Source: JAKFYM01 sp964416595 | GTDB taxonomy: Bacteria > Bdellovibrionota > UBA1018 > CAIPTA01 | Assembly: GCA_964416595.1 (NCBI GenBank) | Contig: CAYQES010000011.1 | Location: 1 to 64,000, forward strand | DNA: 64,000 bases | Direction of reading: 5' to 3' | In this document: piece after piece, positions 48,731 to 57,615 of the stretch | Position numbering within the stretch: position 1 is the first letter of the stretch | How the letters are laid out: every line of letters begins with the position of its first letter | Program-made: the position numbers and the translations under genes | The notes under the pieces: generated by a model | The model's database searches: none | What the model was told of the DNA's origin: nothing | What the model saw: the letters and a program-made list of their open reading frames with translations, nothing else

Positions 48731-50839
48731 ATGTCCAGCTATAGCCTCGAAAAAATTCGTAATATCGGAATTTCTGCCCACATCGATTCTGGGAAAACCA
48801 CCCTTTCCGAGCGGATCCTGTTCTATACGGGAAAAATTCACGCGATCCATGAAGTAAAAGGCAAAGACGGCGTGGGCGCTACCATGGATTCCATGGATTT
48901 GGAGCGGGAAAAAGGAATCACGATTCAGTCCGCCGCCACTTTCTGTGAGTGGAAGGATATTAACATCAACTTGATCGACACTCCCGGGCACGTGGATTTC
49001 ACCGTGGAAGTGGAGCGCTCCCTTCGTGTGCTCGACGGCGCCATCATGGTGCTTTGCGGAGTTTCCGGCGTACAATCTCAATCCATCACCGTAGACCGGC
49101 AGATGAAGCGTTATAACGTTCCTCGTCTTGCTTTCATCAATAAGCTCGACCGGGCCGGCGCGAACCCTTTCCGCGTGATCCAAGCGATCCGGGAAAAACT
49201 TTTCTTGAACGCCGCCGCTGTGCAAATTCCGATCGGTCTCGAAGATCAACACAAGGGCGTTGTGGATCTTGTGAAAATGGTGGCCTACGGCTTCGAAGGC
49301 GACGACGGTGAAAACGTAGCCGAATTCCCTATCCCAGCCGAAATGATGGATCTGGCGAAAGAAAAACGGGAAGAGTTGATTTCTAAACTCGCCGATGTGG
49401 ACGACGAACTGGGCGAGAAATTCTTGATGGAAGAAGAAATTACGGCAGAAATTTTGGCCGCAGCCATCCGCCGTCAAACCATTCTCCTAAAGTTTGTTCC
49501 CGTATTCATGGGTTCGGCTTTCAAAAATAAGGGCGTACAGCCTTTGCTGGATGGCGTTCGTGCTTATTTGCCGAGCCCCCCAGAAGTGAAAAACGAAGCC
49601 CTTGATCAGAATAAAAACGAAGAAAAAGTAGTAGTGCCTTCAGATCCAAAAGCTCCCCTCGTGGCGCTCGCGTTTAAATTGGAAGATGGTCGCTATGGTC
49701 AGCTCACCTATATGCGGGTGTACTCTGGCTCCGTGAAAAAAGGCGATATGATCTTGAATATTTCCCAAGGGGACAAAAAAGTAAAAATCCCCCGGATCGT
49801 GCGCATGCACTCCAACAATATGATCGACGTGGAAGAAGCCCGCGCCGGTGACATCTGCGCCTTCTTCGGCGTGGAGTGCGCTTCCGGCGATACGTTCACG
49901 GATGGTAACGTTCGTTACACGATGACCTCCATGTTCATCCCTGCAGCCGTAATTTCCTTGGCAGTGGCGCCAAAAGATAAAGGCGGCCAAGCCAACTTCT
50001 CGAAAGCCTTGAACCGCTTCACGAAGGAAGACCCTACGCTCCGCGTACACCGGGACGAAGAAAGTGCTGAGACGATCATGAGCGGCATGGGCGAGCTGCA
50101 CCTCGAGATTTACATCGAGCGCATGAAGCGGGAATACAATTGCGAAGTAATCGCCGGTAAGCCGCAAGTAGCCTTCCGGGAGACCATTTCCGTTGCGACT
50201 CCTTTCAATTACACCCATAAAAAGCAAACGGGTGGTAGCGGTCAGTTCGCTAAGGTAATGGGAGAGATGGAGCCGATCCGCCCGTTGAACCTCGATGCAC
50301 CTTACGAGTTCGTGGACGAAGTGGTGGGTGGAACGATTCCCCGGGAATACATTCCAAGCTGCGACAAGGGTTTCCAAGAGCAACTCAAAAAAGGCATGCT
50401 GATCGGCGCACCTGTTGTGGGCGTACGCATGAAGATCCAAGACGGCGCGTACCACGACGTGGACTCTTCCGATATTGCCTTCCGGATCGCGGCCATGGCT
50501 GCTGTGCGGGAAGTGTATATGAACGCGAAGCCTATGATCTTGGAGCCGATCATGAAGCTCGAAGTGCAGGCACCCGAAGAGTTCCAAGGTTCCGTGATGG
50601 GACAAGTGAACCAGCGCCGTGGTGTGATCCAAGGTTCTTCCACCATGGAAGGCTACGTAACGATCGAAGCCCAAGTGCCACTCGTGGAAATGTTCGGTTA
50701 CTCTACGGATCTGCGTTCTGCTACGCAAGGTAAGGGTGAGTTCACGATGGAATTCGCCGAGTACCAGGCCGTTCCCCGGAACGTACAAGAAGAGATGGTG
50801 AAGAAGTACCAAGAGAAGCGGGCAAAAGAGAATAAATAG
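48731..50839 (+). CDS. fusA: Elongation factor G
   Basis: 702 residues, full length. The G domain has AHIDSGKTTLSERILF (P loop), DTPGHVDFTVEVERSLRVLD, and NKLDR for guanine recognition. Domains II-V follow, with the domain IV tip in GSGQFAKVMGEM and IPREYIPSCDKGF. It drives ribosomal translocation with GTP. It is alone here and not in a str operon with rpsL/rpsG/tuf, so it may be a second or relocated copy. Codon use is noticeably more biased (frequent GAAGAA, CGCGTG-type codons) than in neighbours, consistent with high expression. Confidence 0.97.
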   Translation: MSSYSLEKIRNIGISAHIDSGKTTLSERILFYTGKIHAIHEVKGKDGVGATMDSMDLEREKGITIQSAATFCEWKDININLIDTPGHVDFTVEVERSLRVLDGAIMVLCGVSGVQSQSITVDRQMKRYNVPRLAFINKLDRAGANPFRVIQAIREKLFLNAAAVQIPIGLEDQHKGVVDLVKMVAYGFEGDDGENVAEFPIPAEMMDLAKEKREELISKLADVDDELGEKFLMEEEITAEILAAAIRRQTILLKFVPVFMGSAFKNKGVQPLLDGVRAYLPSPPEVKNEALDQNKNEEKVVVPSDPKAPLVALAFKLEDGRYGQLTYMRVYSGSVKKGDMILNISQGDKKVKIPRIVRMHSNNMIDVEEARAGDICAFFGVECASGDTFTDGNVRYTMTSMFIPAAVISLAVAPKDKGGQANFSKALNRFTKEDPTLRVHRDEESAETIMSGMGELHLEIYIERMKREYNCEVIAGKPQVAFRETISVATPFNYTHKKQTGGSGQFAKVMGEMEPIRPLNLDAPYEFVDEVVGGTIPREYIPSCDKGFQEQLKKGMLIGAPVVGVRMKIQDGAYHDVDSSDIAFRIAAMAAVREVYMNAKPMILEPIMKLEVQAPEEFQGSVMGQVNQRRGVIQGSSTMEGYVTIEAQVPLVEMFGYSTDLRSATQGKGEFTMEFAEYQAVPRNVQEEMVKKYQEKRAKENK

Positions 50840-50862
50840 GGTTTGTTTTCTAGCTAGTTAGG

Positions 50863-50896
50863 CGCCACGTGACTTTAGAGGTTTCGTGGCGTTTTT
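50863..50896 (+). terminator. Rho-independent terminator of fusA
   Basis: CGCCACG (50863-50869) and CGTGGCG (50885-50891) form a 7-bp stem followed by TTTTT. Confidence 0.85.
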
Positions 50897-50914
50897 CATT
50901 TAGATGATTTTATA

Positions 50915-50949
50915 ACGCATCGATTCCTCGCGGCGAGGAATCGATGCGT
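50915..50949. repeat. Perfect 16-bp inverted repeat between converging genes
   Basis: The arms ACGCATCGATTCCTCG and CGAGGAATCGATGCGT are exact, separated by CGG. It lies between the fusA terminator and the stop of the minus-strand lipoprotein gene. It has no T-tract on either strand, so it is not a standard terminator. It could be a terminator for that gene, a chromosome-dimension or repeat site, or a protein site. Confidence 0.75.
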
Positions 50950-50957
50950 CAACAGCT

Positions 50958-52187
50958 CTAAATCCCATCCGGAATCACGCAGAACGAATCCTGACCTACG
51001 GGAATGGAGTAGACGAAGGAAGTAAGCACGCCGGCGGCAGTGGTTGGCAGTGTGCAAGCTGTACCGCTGCAGTCTCCATCTGTTACCTGTGACACACTCA
51101 AGTTTGCGGGAACAACCGTTGGATCAGAAATTTCCGAAATCGTGGTGGCATTTGGATAGTTACTTGCAGTCACAAAGCCCGCCGTGTTGGTGGTGGCGGT
51201 AAAGAGAGTTTTCATTTCTAGCCCTGGCGGGCAGAACGTTTGCGAAGCACCACCAATAGTGGCCGTAACGGTTTTTGCTGCAAAACCATATAGGCCCGTA
51301 GCCCGGCTCGGGGCTGCAGACAGCTGCACGGGAGTTTCATAAATACCTGCCCGCTCACCATAAAGGGAGAAATCTGCCGTGGGCAATGTACCGCCAGCAC
51401 AGTCGTACTGTTTGATTTGGATTCCGCAGATAGAGCCCGAAGGGCCATATAAAAGATCTGCGGGTCGATCACTGAAATTGTTGCTATAGCCATCGCTATA
51501 GAGATAGTAGGGGAGAGCTGATTGCAGGAGGCAGAAGTCTCCGGCGCCTCCGCCACAGTTTGCTCCAGAAGAACAGTCGAAGGAGCTAGTGGTAGTGTTA
51601 TCTTTTTGCAGAAAATTAAAGTTGCAGGTGTAGCGGTAGACAGTGCGCATTTTGTGGTAGTCGAGGCTTGAGCCTAAGAGTTTTTGGGCTGTTAAAGAAG
51701 AGAGCACCTCATAGGCCTCACTTACCACGGAGGAGTTTTGATTCCGGAGGCGCACATAGGCCACATCGGTGATAGGTTCTGCGGGATCAGGATTGGTATA
51801 TTCACAGCGAAAATAATTGCCCCTGGAATCGTAAGCAATTTCTGACACTGGCAAGGTTGCGTCGGTATAAGACATTACGCTTTTAGAGCTATTTAAAAAT
51901 TCACACACACAGCTCGTACCCGCCAGATTGCACATGCTGATGAAAGTGGTTTTTGTGTCTACCGAACCTTGAAGGTAAAAAACTGTATTCAATGGAGCAG
52001 CTGCAAGCGTATTGCGATACGCATAGTCGAATGCCACCGTTGTGGAAGTAGGATCACCTTCATCATCGAAGGAGAATTTTTTCTTCAGTACTTTGGGTTT
52101 TGTGTCGAGGCAGGAAATATTTCCTGCCACCACAACTACAGCAAAAATAACTGTAGCAAACAATTTTCTAACATTGATCTTTCTCAA
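50958..52187 (-). CDS. Large Cys-rich lipoprotein, paralogue A
   Basis: 409 residues starting with TTG at 52187, which has AAGGAGG just upstream; the GTG at 52214 lies before the ribosome site. Lipobox FAVVVVAGNISC. The mature protein has about 20 cysteines and many beta-strands (TVAFDYAYRN, VFYLQGSV, YDSRGNYFRCEY). The middle has YRYTCNFNFLQ and GIQIKQYDC, and a conserved-looking block near the C-terminus (LYGFAAKTVT, FCPPGLEMKTLF). It shares gene order and a similar plan with the neighbour (YRYGCVRTFLE, YGYAAKTDSAGNCPVGLVKV), so the two are paralogues. Probably outer-membrane or surface. Function unknown. Confidence 0.7.
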   Translation of the reverse strand: MRKINVRKLFATVIFAVVVVAGNISCLDTKPKVLKKKFSFDDEGDPTSTTVAFDYAYRNTLAAAPLNTVFYLQGSVDTKTTFISMCNLAGTSCVCEFLNSSKSVMSYTDATLPVSEIAYDSRGNYFRCEYTNPDPAEPITDVAYVRLRNQNSSVVSEAYEVLSSLTAQKLLGSSLDYHKMRTVYRYTCNFNFLQKDNTTTSSFDCSSGANCGGGAGDFCLLQSALPYYLYSDGYSNNFSDRPADLLYGPSGSICGIQIKQYDCAGGTLPTADFSLYGERAGIYETPVQLSAAPSRATGLYGFAAKTVTATIGGASQTFCPPGLEMKTLFTATTNTAGFVTASNYPNATTISEISDPTVVPANLSVSQVTDGDCSGTACTLPTTAAGVLTSFVYSIPVGQDSFCVIPDGI

Positions 52188-52216
52188 GCTCCCTCCTTGG
52201 TGCTCGAAAACCACCT

Positions 52217-53431
52217 CTACATAACATCGTCCACTAAGCTACTTGGTATCACGCAAATGATGGGCGTAAGACCAACATAGTCGATGCTCTGTACCTGCAC
52301 GGAACCACCATAGGTGGCAGCCGCACAGCTATAAGGACTCGCGGCATCGCAGGTGGTGGCATTGGGCTGGCGGTTTACCAAAAAGTCAGAGGGTTGAGTG
52401 GCTTCTAAAACCGTATTGCTGAGGCTGATGCCAGTATTGATAAAGCTGGAGGAGGGGCTAGTGCCACCGCTATACATTCCTTGCACAATGGATTGGGGCA
52501 CAGCGATCCAAGATTGTACTTTCACAAGACCCACAGGGCAGTTTCCAGCGGAATCTGTTTTGGCGGCATAGCCATAAGTGCTAGCAGTGCCCGAGCCCTT
52601 GGGGGAAAACGATACCCCAATTTGGAATGGGCCGGTCTTGGTATTGTATAAACCCCAGCGTAGAGTGGCTGCACCGAAAATATCGCAGGTGAGTTTTGGT
52701 ACTTCTTTATTGCAAATATTAGGATCATATACGGTACTGGTACCTAAATCAGTATCGGCAAAATTTCCGGCCTCAGTGACTCCCTTCCAATAATAATAAT
52801 TATACGTGGCACTGATTAATCCTAAACGCTGGTTGGCCACACAAGTGGCAGTGGTAGCTGTTACACCCTCTCCTTCGAGGAAAGTGCGTACACAGCCATA
52901 GCGGTACATTCCTCGCACATTATCGGTGCTAAGATCCCCCAGCACATCCTGGAGGGTTAAGTTATTAGAAGTGAGATCCACAAGGCCCGTGGATTTTGTT
53001 CCATCGAGGGTTTGCAATTGTACTAGGGTATAAAGATCTGGATCCACGGCGCCTGGGATTTCGCAGCTAAAGGAGTTATTTTCCAGGCTAAAACCATTGT
53101 CGGCGGTTGAGCCTACCACTGGTGCAGTATCGGAAGAGCTCAAATAAAATAAACATTCACAGCCAGCGCCACTGGTACCGCATTGGAGAGAAAAATTGGC
53201 GGAAGGTATATCACGTACGCCCTGGAGAGTTACGATGCGGGTGTCGTCGGTGGTTGGATCATCCCGATACGCGAAGGTTACAGAAAAAGTTTCGGAATCG
53301 GTTTCGCCATTGCCGTCTTGATTGGTGGTTTTTTTACCTAGGGTTTTTACGCCAGTGCCCAAGCAAGCTACAAGAAAAAGCGGTAAGAGGAAGAGTGCTA
53401 GAGCTCTATATGCTTTATTTAGTTTAGACAT
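52217..53431 (-). CDS. Large Cys-rich lipoprotein, paralogue B
   Basis: 404 residues from the ATG at 53431. The lipobox is ALFLLPLFLVAC; the longer frame start at 53488 is not needed. It parallels paralogue A: an acidic N-terminal linker, SVTFAYRDD, QCGTSGAGCECLFYL (compare NLAGTSCVCEFL), MYRYGCVRTFLEGEG, and YGYAAKTDSAGNCPVGLVKV, ending PIICVIPSS where A ends FCVIPDG. Cysteines are many and probably paired. It lies 29 nt upstream of A in one operon. Such lipoproteins in predatory or soil Bdellovibrionota are often strain-variable surface proteins, which is inference. Confidence 0.7.
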   Translation of the reverse strand: MSKLNKAYRALALFLLPLFLVACLGTGVKTLGKKTTNQDGNGETDSETFSVTFAYRDDPTTDDTRIVTLQGVRDIPSANFSLQCGTSGAGCECLFYLSSSDTAPVVGSTADNGFSLENNSFSCEIPGAVDPDLYTLVQLQTLDGTKSTGLVDLTSNNLTLQDVLGDLSTDNVRGMYRYGCVRTFLEGEGVTATTATCVANQRLGLISATYNYYYWKGVTEAGNFADTDLGTSTVYDPNICNKEVPKLTCDIFGAATLRWGLYNTKTGPFQIGVSFSPKGSGTASTYGYAAKTDSAGNCPVGLVKVQSWIAVPQSIVQGMYSGGTSPSSSFINTGISLSNTVLEATQPSDFLVNRQPNATTCDAASPYSCAAATYGGSVQVQSIDYVGLTPIICVIPSSLVDDVM

Positions 53432-53511
53432 CCTGCCCTCACGAAAAGTTCCTTCTATTATTCTATCGCCCAAAAATGGGCCAAACAACAGCGGCTAAGG
53501 GCTTGATACTA

Positions 53512-54516
53512 TTATTCAAAATTCCGTGTAAGGAGGCGTGCTAAACGGCTGATTTCGGCGGTTTTGCGGGCAGTGGGGTTAATATCCTTGGCGTAGAATT
53601 CAGAGGCCAACACGTTATTGCGCAAAACATCCAGCGTTTCCGTGTCGGCGCCGGAGTTCGAGAGATTGCGGTAGAGAAGAGCACTGATGCCTGCAAAGTG
53701 AAAGTAGGCCTCGAGAGAAGAAGGATCTGCGGAAACATTGGCCGCGAGTAATAAAATAGGCCAGGTGATGGAGCGTAATTCCAGGGAGCTTTTTTCGAGG
53801 CGTACTTGGGAAAGGTTTTTCGCGAGATATTCCATGGCATCCACCCGTTTATCCATGAGGAAACTTTTACGGAACAATTGCTCAGGGTTTAATACTTGAA
53901 AACTTTTTTCCGCTAAATACTCCACTCTATAAAAACTATTACGCCGGATGAAAAGAGAGGTGGATTTTAAAGAGCCATCAGCCTCTAGTGTGCCGGCAAA
54001 AAAGAAAGCCGGATTTCCGGCCTGATCCATAATGTGCACAGCTTCCACATTTTCCAACCAGCGGCTGGCCTCCCGAAGCAAAAAGGGGCGTAAAAGAAAA
54101 GTCACAAAAGGAGAGAGCGAAACATTTTCCCCCTGACTTAAGCGTAAGGCCGTTTCCAAATAGAGGGCCTCATTACCTACCCAGGATAAACCCGGAAAAT
54201 CTTCCCGGGTGCGGCGGCCATAATAGATCACTTTTTCCATGGCCCCCGAGGTTTTTACCAAAAGGGCGATGCGCTCGATAAAACGGTTCGGGGGGCCCTT
54301 TTTGTATTCTAATCGGGGAATGATTTGGTTGCTTTTTAGGGAGGGGAGGGGCCCCATGAGCTCGTAAAAAGGCAGGTTCTTTTCCCCGTCCACCGCTAAG
54401 GCCGAGGAGGCCCGGATCTCTACCCGGGGGATTTTCGCGCCCCAATAGGATCCATAGCCGTACCAGCCGAGGGCGGCTATGGGGAGTGTAAGAAAAAGAA
54501 GCCAGATGCGTTTCAT
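53512..54516 (-). CDS. Membrane-anchored protein of unknown function
   Basis: 334 residues from the ATG at 54516; the longer frame upstream lacks support and overlaps pepP. A single N-terminal membrane helix or uncleaved signal (IWLLFLTLPIAALGWYGYG) is followed by a soluble periplasmic domain with mixed strands (HIMDQAGNPAFFFAG, TSLFIRRNSFYRVEYL) and a helical C-terminal half (DAMEYLAKNLSQVRLEKSS; TETLDVLRNNVLASEF). No family is recognised. It is divergent from pepP. Confidence 0.6.
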   Translation of the reverse strand: MKRIWLLFLTLPIAALGWYGYGSYWGAKIPRVEIRASSALAVDGEKNLPFYELMGPLPSLKSNQIIPRLEYKKGPPNRFIERIALLVKTSGAMEKVIYYGRRTREDFPGLSWVGNEALYLETALRLSQGENVSLSPFVTFLLRPFLLREASRWLENVEAVHIMDQAGNPAFFFAGTLEADGSLKSTSLFIRRNSFYRVEYLAEKSFQVLNPEQLFRKSFLMDKRVDAMEYLAKNLSQVRLEKSSLELRSITWPILLLAANVSADPSSLEAYFHFAGISALLYRNLSNSGADTETLDVLRNNVLASEFYAKDINPTARKTAEISRLARLLTRNFE

Positions 54517-54547
54517 GCGTGTTATTGGATTATAGAGGAGACTGCCA

Positions 54548-55873
54548 ATGAAACAAGATATCTTCGCAGCCCGACGCCGGGCTTTTTTAGATCGCTTAGG
54601 GAATAATGCCATGGCGGTTTTGTTCGCGGCGCCCCACGCCAAGCGTAACGATGATGTGCACTACGAATATCGCACCTGTTCCTATTTTTATTATCTTACG
54701 GGCGTAAGGGAGCAGGAAGCGGCGGCGATTTTCTTGCCCGGCAATGATGCTCCCTACCGGCTCTTTGTGCGCCCCAAAAATCCAGAAATGGAAATGTGGG
54801 AAGGAAAGCGCGTTGGCGTTGAGGGTGCCAAATCGATTTTCCAAGCGGACCAAGCCCACGATATCCACGAGCTTGAAACGAATTTTCGTGAACTCTTAAA
54901 AACCGTGGACACGCTCTACCACACTCTGGGTAATTTCCCGGAGCAGGATGACTTTGTTTTTCGCGTATTAAAAGAGCACAGCCCCAATCCTCGCCGGGGT
55001 GAAAAAACTTTTCATCGTTTGATGAAAACCCAAGACATTTTAAATCCCATGCGCAAGATTAAATCTTCCGCGGAATTAGAAATTATACGAGAAAATTGCC
55101 GCAACTCTGGCATCGCCCATCGAAAAGCTATGGAGTTTACCCGCCCAAACCATTACGAATACCAAGTGGAAGCGGAAATTGAATACTGGTTCCGCCATGG
55201 TGGCGCCGATGATCTGGCCTATTCTTCCATCGTGGCTGGAGGCAACAACGCCACGGTTCTCCACTACAAAACCAATCGGGATCGTTTAAAAGATGGGGAT
55301 CTACTTTTGATCGACGCTGGCGGTGAAAGGGATGTGTACGCAAGTGATATTACGCGCACCTTTCCCGTGAATGGAAAATTCACTCCTGCCCAGAAAAAAA
55401 TCTATGAAATCGTTTTGAAGGCCCAAAAAGAAGCCATCAAAACAGTGAAACCCGGCATGCGTTTTCACGACGTGCATAAACGCACTGTGGAAGTGCTCGT
55501 GGAAGGTTTGGTGGATTTAGGATTACTAAAAGGCGATCCAAAAGAAATCGCTAAAGACCGCAATAAATACGTTTCTTTCTATCCTCACAACACTAGCCAC
55601 TGGATTGGGCTCGATGTGCACGATTGTGGAGATTATTTTCTTCCCGATGGCTCTTCCATTCCGTTGGAAGTGGGCAATATGCTCACGATCGAACCCGGGA
55701 TTTATATTTCCGAAGATCGAACGGACGTGCCTGCCGAATACCGGGGAATCGGCATTCGCATCGAGGATGATGTGTTAGTTACCGAATCGGGCCGGGAAGT
55801 GCTCACGGAAGACGCGCCCAAAGAGATCGCTGAGATCGAAGCCTTAGTAGGCAAAGCTCCGCTTCGCTCTTAA
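54548..55873 (+). CDS. pepP: Xaa-Pro aminopeptidase (M24B, PepP-like)
   Basis: 441 residues, near the PepP length. The N-terminal aminopeptidase P domain has YEYRTCSYFYYLTGV. The pita-bread catalytic domain binds two Mn/Zn ions through LLLIDAGGERDVYASDITRTF (two aspartates), SHWIGLDVHD (His), LTIEPGIY (Glu) and GIRIEDDV (Glu). All five ligands are visible. It removes N-terminal residues preceding proline. It stops 1 nt before the convergent YkgJ-like gene. Confidence 0.93.
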   Translation: MKQDIFAARRRAFLDRLGNNAMAVLFAAPHAKRNDDVHYEYRTCSYFYYLTGVREQEAAAIFLPGNDAPYRLFVRPKNPEMEMWEGKRVGVEGAKSIFQADQAHDIHELETNFRELLKTVDTLYHTLGNFPEQDDFVFRVLKEHSPNPRRGEKTFHRLMKTQDILNPMRKIKSSAELEIIRENCRNSGIAHRKAMEFTRPNHYEYQVEAEIEYWFRHGGADDLAYSSIVAGGNNATVLHYKTNRDRLKDGDLLLIDAGGERDVYASDITRTFPVNGKFTPAQKKIYEIVLKAQKEAIKTVKPGMRFHDVHKRTVEVLVEGLVDLGLLKGDPKEIAKDRNKYVSFYPHNTSHWIGLDVHDCGDYFLPDGSSIPLEVGNMLTIEPGIYISEDRTDVPAEYRGIGIRIEDDVLVTESGREVLTEDAPKEIAEIEALVGKAPLRS

Positions 55874-55874
55874 A

Positions 55875-56249
55875 TTATTCCCGCAGCCAGTTCCAAATTT
55901 TTTTCCAACGGGTTTGCTCGCCATGGCTCGCACAATTTCTATAAGGGCAGGGATTGGGGCCGGGAAAATCCCGGCACATTTTGGGCCGCGTTTCATAGAT
56001 AGTGCAATTGCCCGCAGGAGATAAATGCCGGCAGGTGAATAATTCTTGGCCGCGGAATACTCCGAGCGGAATCAGCATTGGTTGGATGATTTCTATGTTG
56101 GGAATCGACGAGCCTTCTCCTTTTTGCCATTTTTCAAATTCCACTTGTACCTGTTGCAGGGGAAATTCTAGAGAGAATCCACGGCAACAATGGCCCGTGC
56201 AACGGGGCCGGGGGTCAGTTGTGCCGTCGGGTGGATCGAAGATCGCCAT
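55875..56249 (-). CDS. YkgJ-family cysteine-cluster protein
   Basis: 124 residues. Cysteines occur in CTGHCCRGFS near the N-terminus, FTCRHLSPAGNCTIYETRPKMCRDFPG and NPCPYRNC near the C-terminus, the pattern of YkgJ/UPF0153 proteins, which probably bind zinc or an Fe-S cluster. The motif CTIYETRPxxCRDFPG is the family signature. The function of the family is unknown. The ATG at 56249 has only a weak ribosome site. Confidence 0.88.
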   Translation of the reverse strand: MAIFDPPDGTTDPRPRCTGHCCRGFSLEFPLQQVQVEFEKWQKGEGSSIPNIEIIQPMLIPLGVFRGQELFTCRHLSPAGNCTIYETRPKMCRDFPGPNPCPYRNCASHGEQTRWKKIWNWLRE

Positions 56250-56376
56250 GCTTGGAGTGTAGCAGAGAAGCCTAGGGATTTTAAAGACTTGGCTTAAACA
56301 GGCTCAAACAAGAGGCGCATGTGGTCTGCATTTTTAGTCTTAAGAAAATCTCAATAAAATACCGAACTTTGCCGAT

Positions 56377-57615
56377 ATGTTACATATGTTTAGCTCTATG
56401 TTCAGCACACAAAGAAGCGAAGCTATTTCCATACTGCTATGGGGATTGGCTCTTTTTTTAAACCTTGGAACATCTTATGGCTTTGATCCAGCGCAAATAA
56501 TGGTGCGTCCAGCGGAAGAAACAACCAAACTGATCCAACAACAATTTCCTGGCAAGCACGTACTGCTTTTTTTGGGTTACTCGGCCAAGGGCTATGAGAA
56601 TCCTAAGCTGGCCCGCCAGCGCATTAAGGAAGAGATCCGCAATCTCATCCAAAAACAGGGAATCCAGAATGTTGTGATCGCCACCGGTGCTACTGAGCAA
56701 GGCATTGGTATGGTGTATGAAGTGGCTGAGGAGTTAGGGGTTAAAAAAGAAAATTTGATCGGTGTGGTTTCTGAAAAGGCCCTGGCGTATCCCGATGATC
56801 TTTCTAAGCGCTTGTTGCCACAAAATATATTTGCAGTCAAAGATTCTACGTGGGGTGGTTATGGAGTGGATGCTCAAGGAAAGAAGATCTTAAATCCAAC
56901 TTCCCAAGTGAATGTAGAGGTAGCAAAAAGTGTAGTTTCTCTTGGTGGTGGAGAAATCGCCGCAGCAGAAATTATTGAAGCTTTAAAGAAAGATATTCCT
57001 TCTACATTTTACGAAATGGATATGAATCATACTTTAGCATTAGCTAAAGTAGAGAAGGCTCGTAAAGAGGGAAAAAGGATGGAAGATCCAGGCGCTAAGG
57101 CTCTCCGCGGTGAGGCATCCGAAGCTTTGAACGACGCAAAAGGAATTAAAAAGATAGGTACTTGGGAAGCTGCTAGCTTAAACACTCTTTTGCCTCAGTA
57201 TTTCGAAAATTCTTTAAAAGATCTTGTTCCTACCCTTCAAAGCTTAAATGCATTCACTAATGATTTAAATCATGCGGATCCTTTACGCAGGCAGCTCGCT
57301 TTAGTTGGAGTAATTGCTACGAAAAGCAATAAAGCACTCGAACTTTTAGGAAAATCACTCGATGATCCGGATCCGCTTGTACGCGCTATTGCTGCGAGAG
57401 GTTTAGCAATACGCCCAGAAACTAATGAGATCATGCAGGATCTTTTTAAGAAAGCGCTCAATAGTGGTGATGCGTATGTTCAGGATCAAGCAGCTAAAGC
57501 TTTACGGGCAAGGGGGGATGAAAAATCCCTTGCGATCTTGAAGAATGCCTTTGGTGGTAGTGCGGGTGCGAGTTGTGACGTTAAGGCAATGAACGAATTG
57601 CGGGGATTCTTATGA
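56377..57615 (+). CDS. Exported protein with SLOG/Rossmann-like domain and C-terminal HEAT-like repeats
   Basis: 412 residues. A hydrophobic N-terminus (ILLWGLALFLNLGTSYG) looks like a signal peptide. Residues about 50-220 resemble a nucleotide-binding Rossmannoid fold: KHVLLFLGYSAKGYENP, NVVIATGATEQGIGMVYEVAEELG, and AKSVVSLGGGEIAAAEIIEAL, whose GGG-x4-E pattern recalls SLOG/LOG proteins. About 300-395 form HEAT-like helical pairs (LRRQLALVGVIATKSNKALELLGKSLDDPDPLVRAIAARGLAI). A nucleotide-like fold in an exported protein is unusual. The stop overlaps the next gene as ATGA. No clear ribosome site precedes the ATG, so the start may be one of the two downstream ATGs. Confidence 0.6.
   Translation: MLHMFSSMFSTQRSEAISILLWGLALFLNLGTSYGFDPAQIMVRPAEETTKLIQQQFPGKHVLLFLGYSAKGYENPKLARQRIKEEIRNLIQKQGIQNVVIATGATEQGIGMVYEVAEELGVKKENLIGVVSEKALAYPDDLSKRLLPQNIFAVKDSTWGGYGVDAQGKKILNPTSQVNVEVAKSVVSLGGGEIAAAEIIEALKKDIPSTFYEMDMNHTLALAKVEKARKEGKRMEDPGAKALRGEASEALNDAKGIKKIGTWEAASLNTLLPQYFENSLKDLVPTLQSLNAFTNDLNHADPLRRQLALVGVIATKSNKALELLGKSLDDPDPLVRAIAARGLAIRPETNEIMQDLFKKALNSGDAYVQDQAAKALRARGDEKSLAILKNAFGGSAGASCDVKAMNELRGFL

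Noticed and set aside
48662..49477. 271-codon open frame opposite fusA
   Set aside because: Same cause; it also crosses the fusA promoter and has no family resemblance.
49640..50812. 390-codon open frame opposite fusA
   Set aside because: A shadow of strongly biased codons in fusA; His-rich and without start signals.
48731..50839. A str-type operon around fusA
   Set aside because: No rpsL, rpsG or tuf gene is adjacent.
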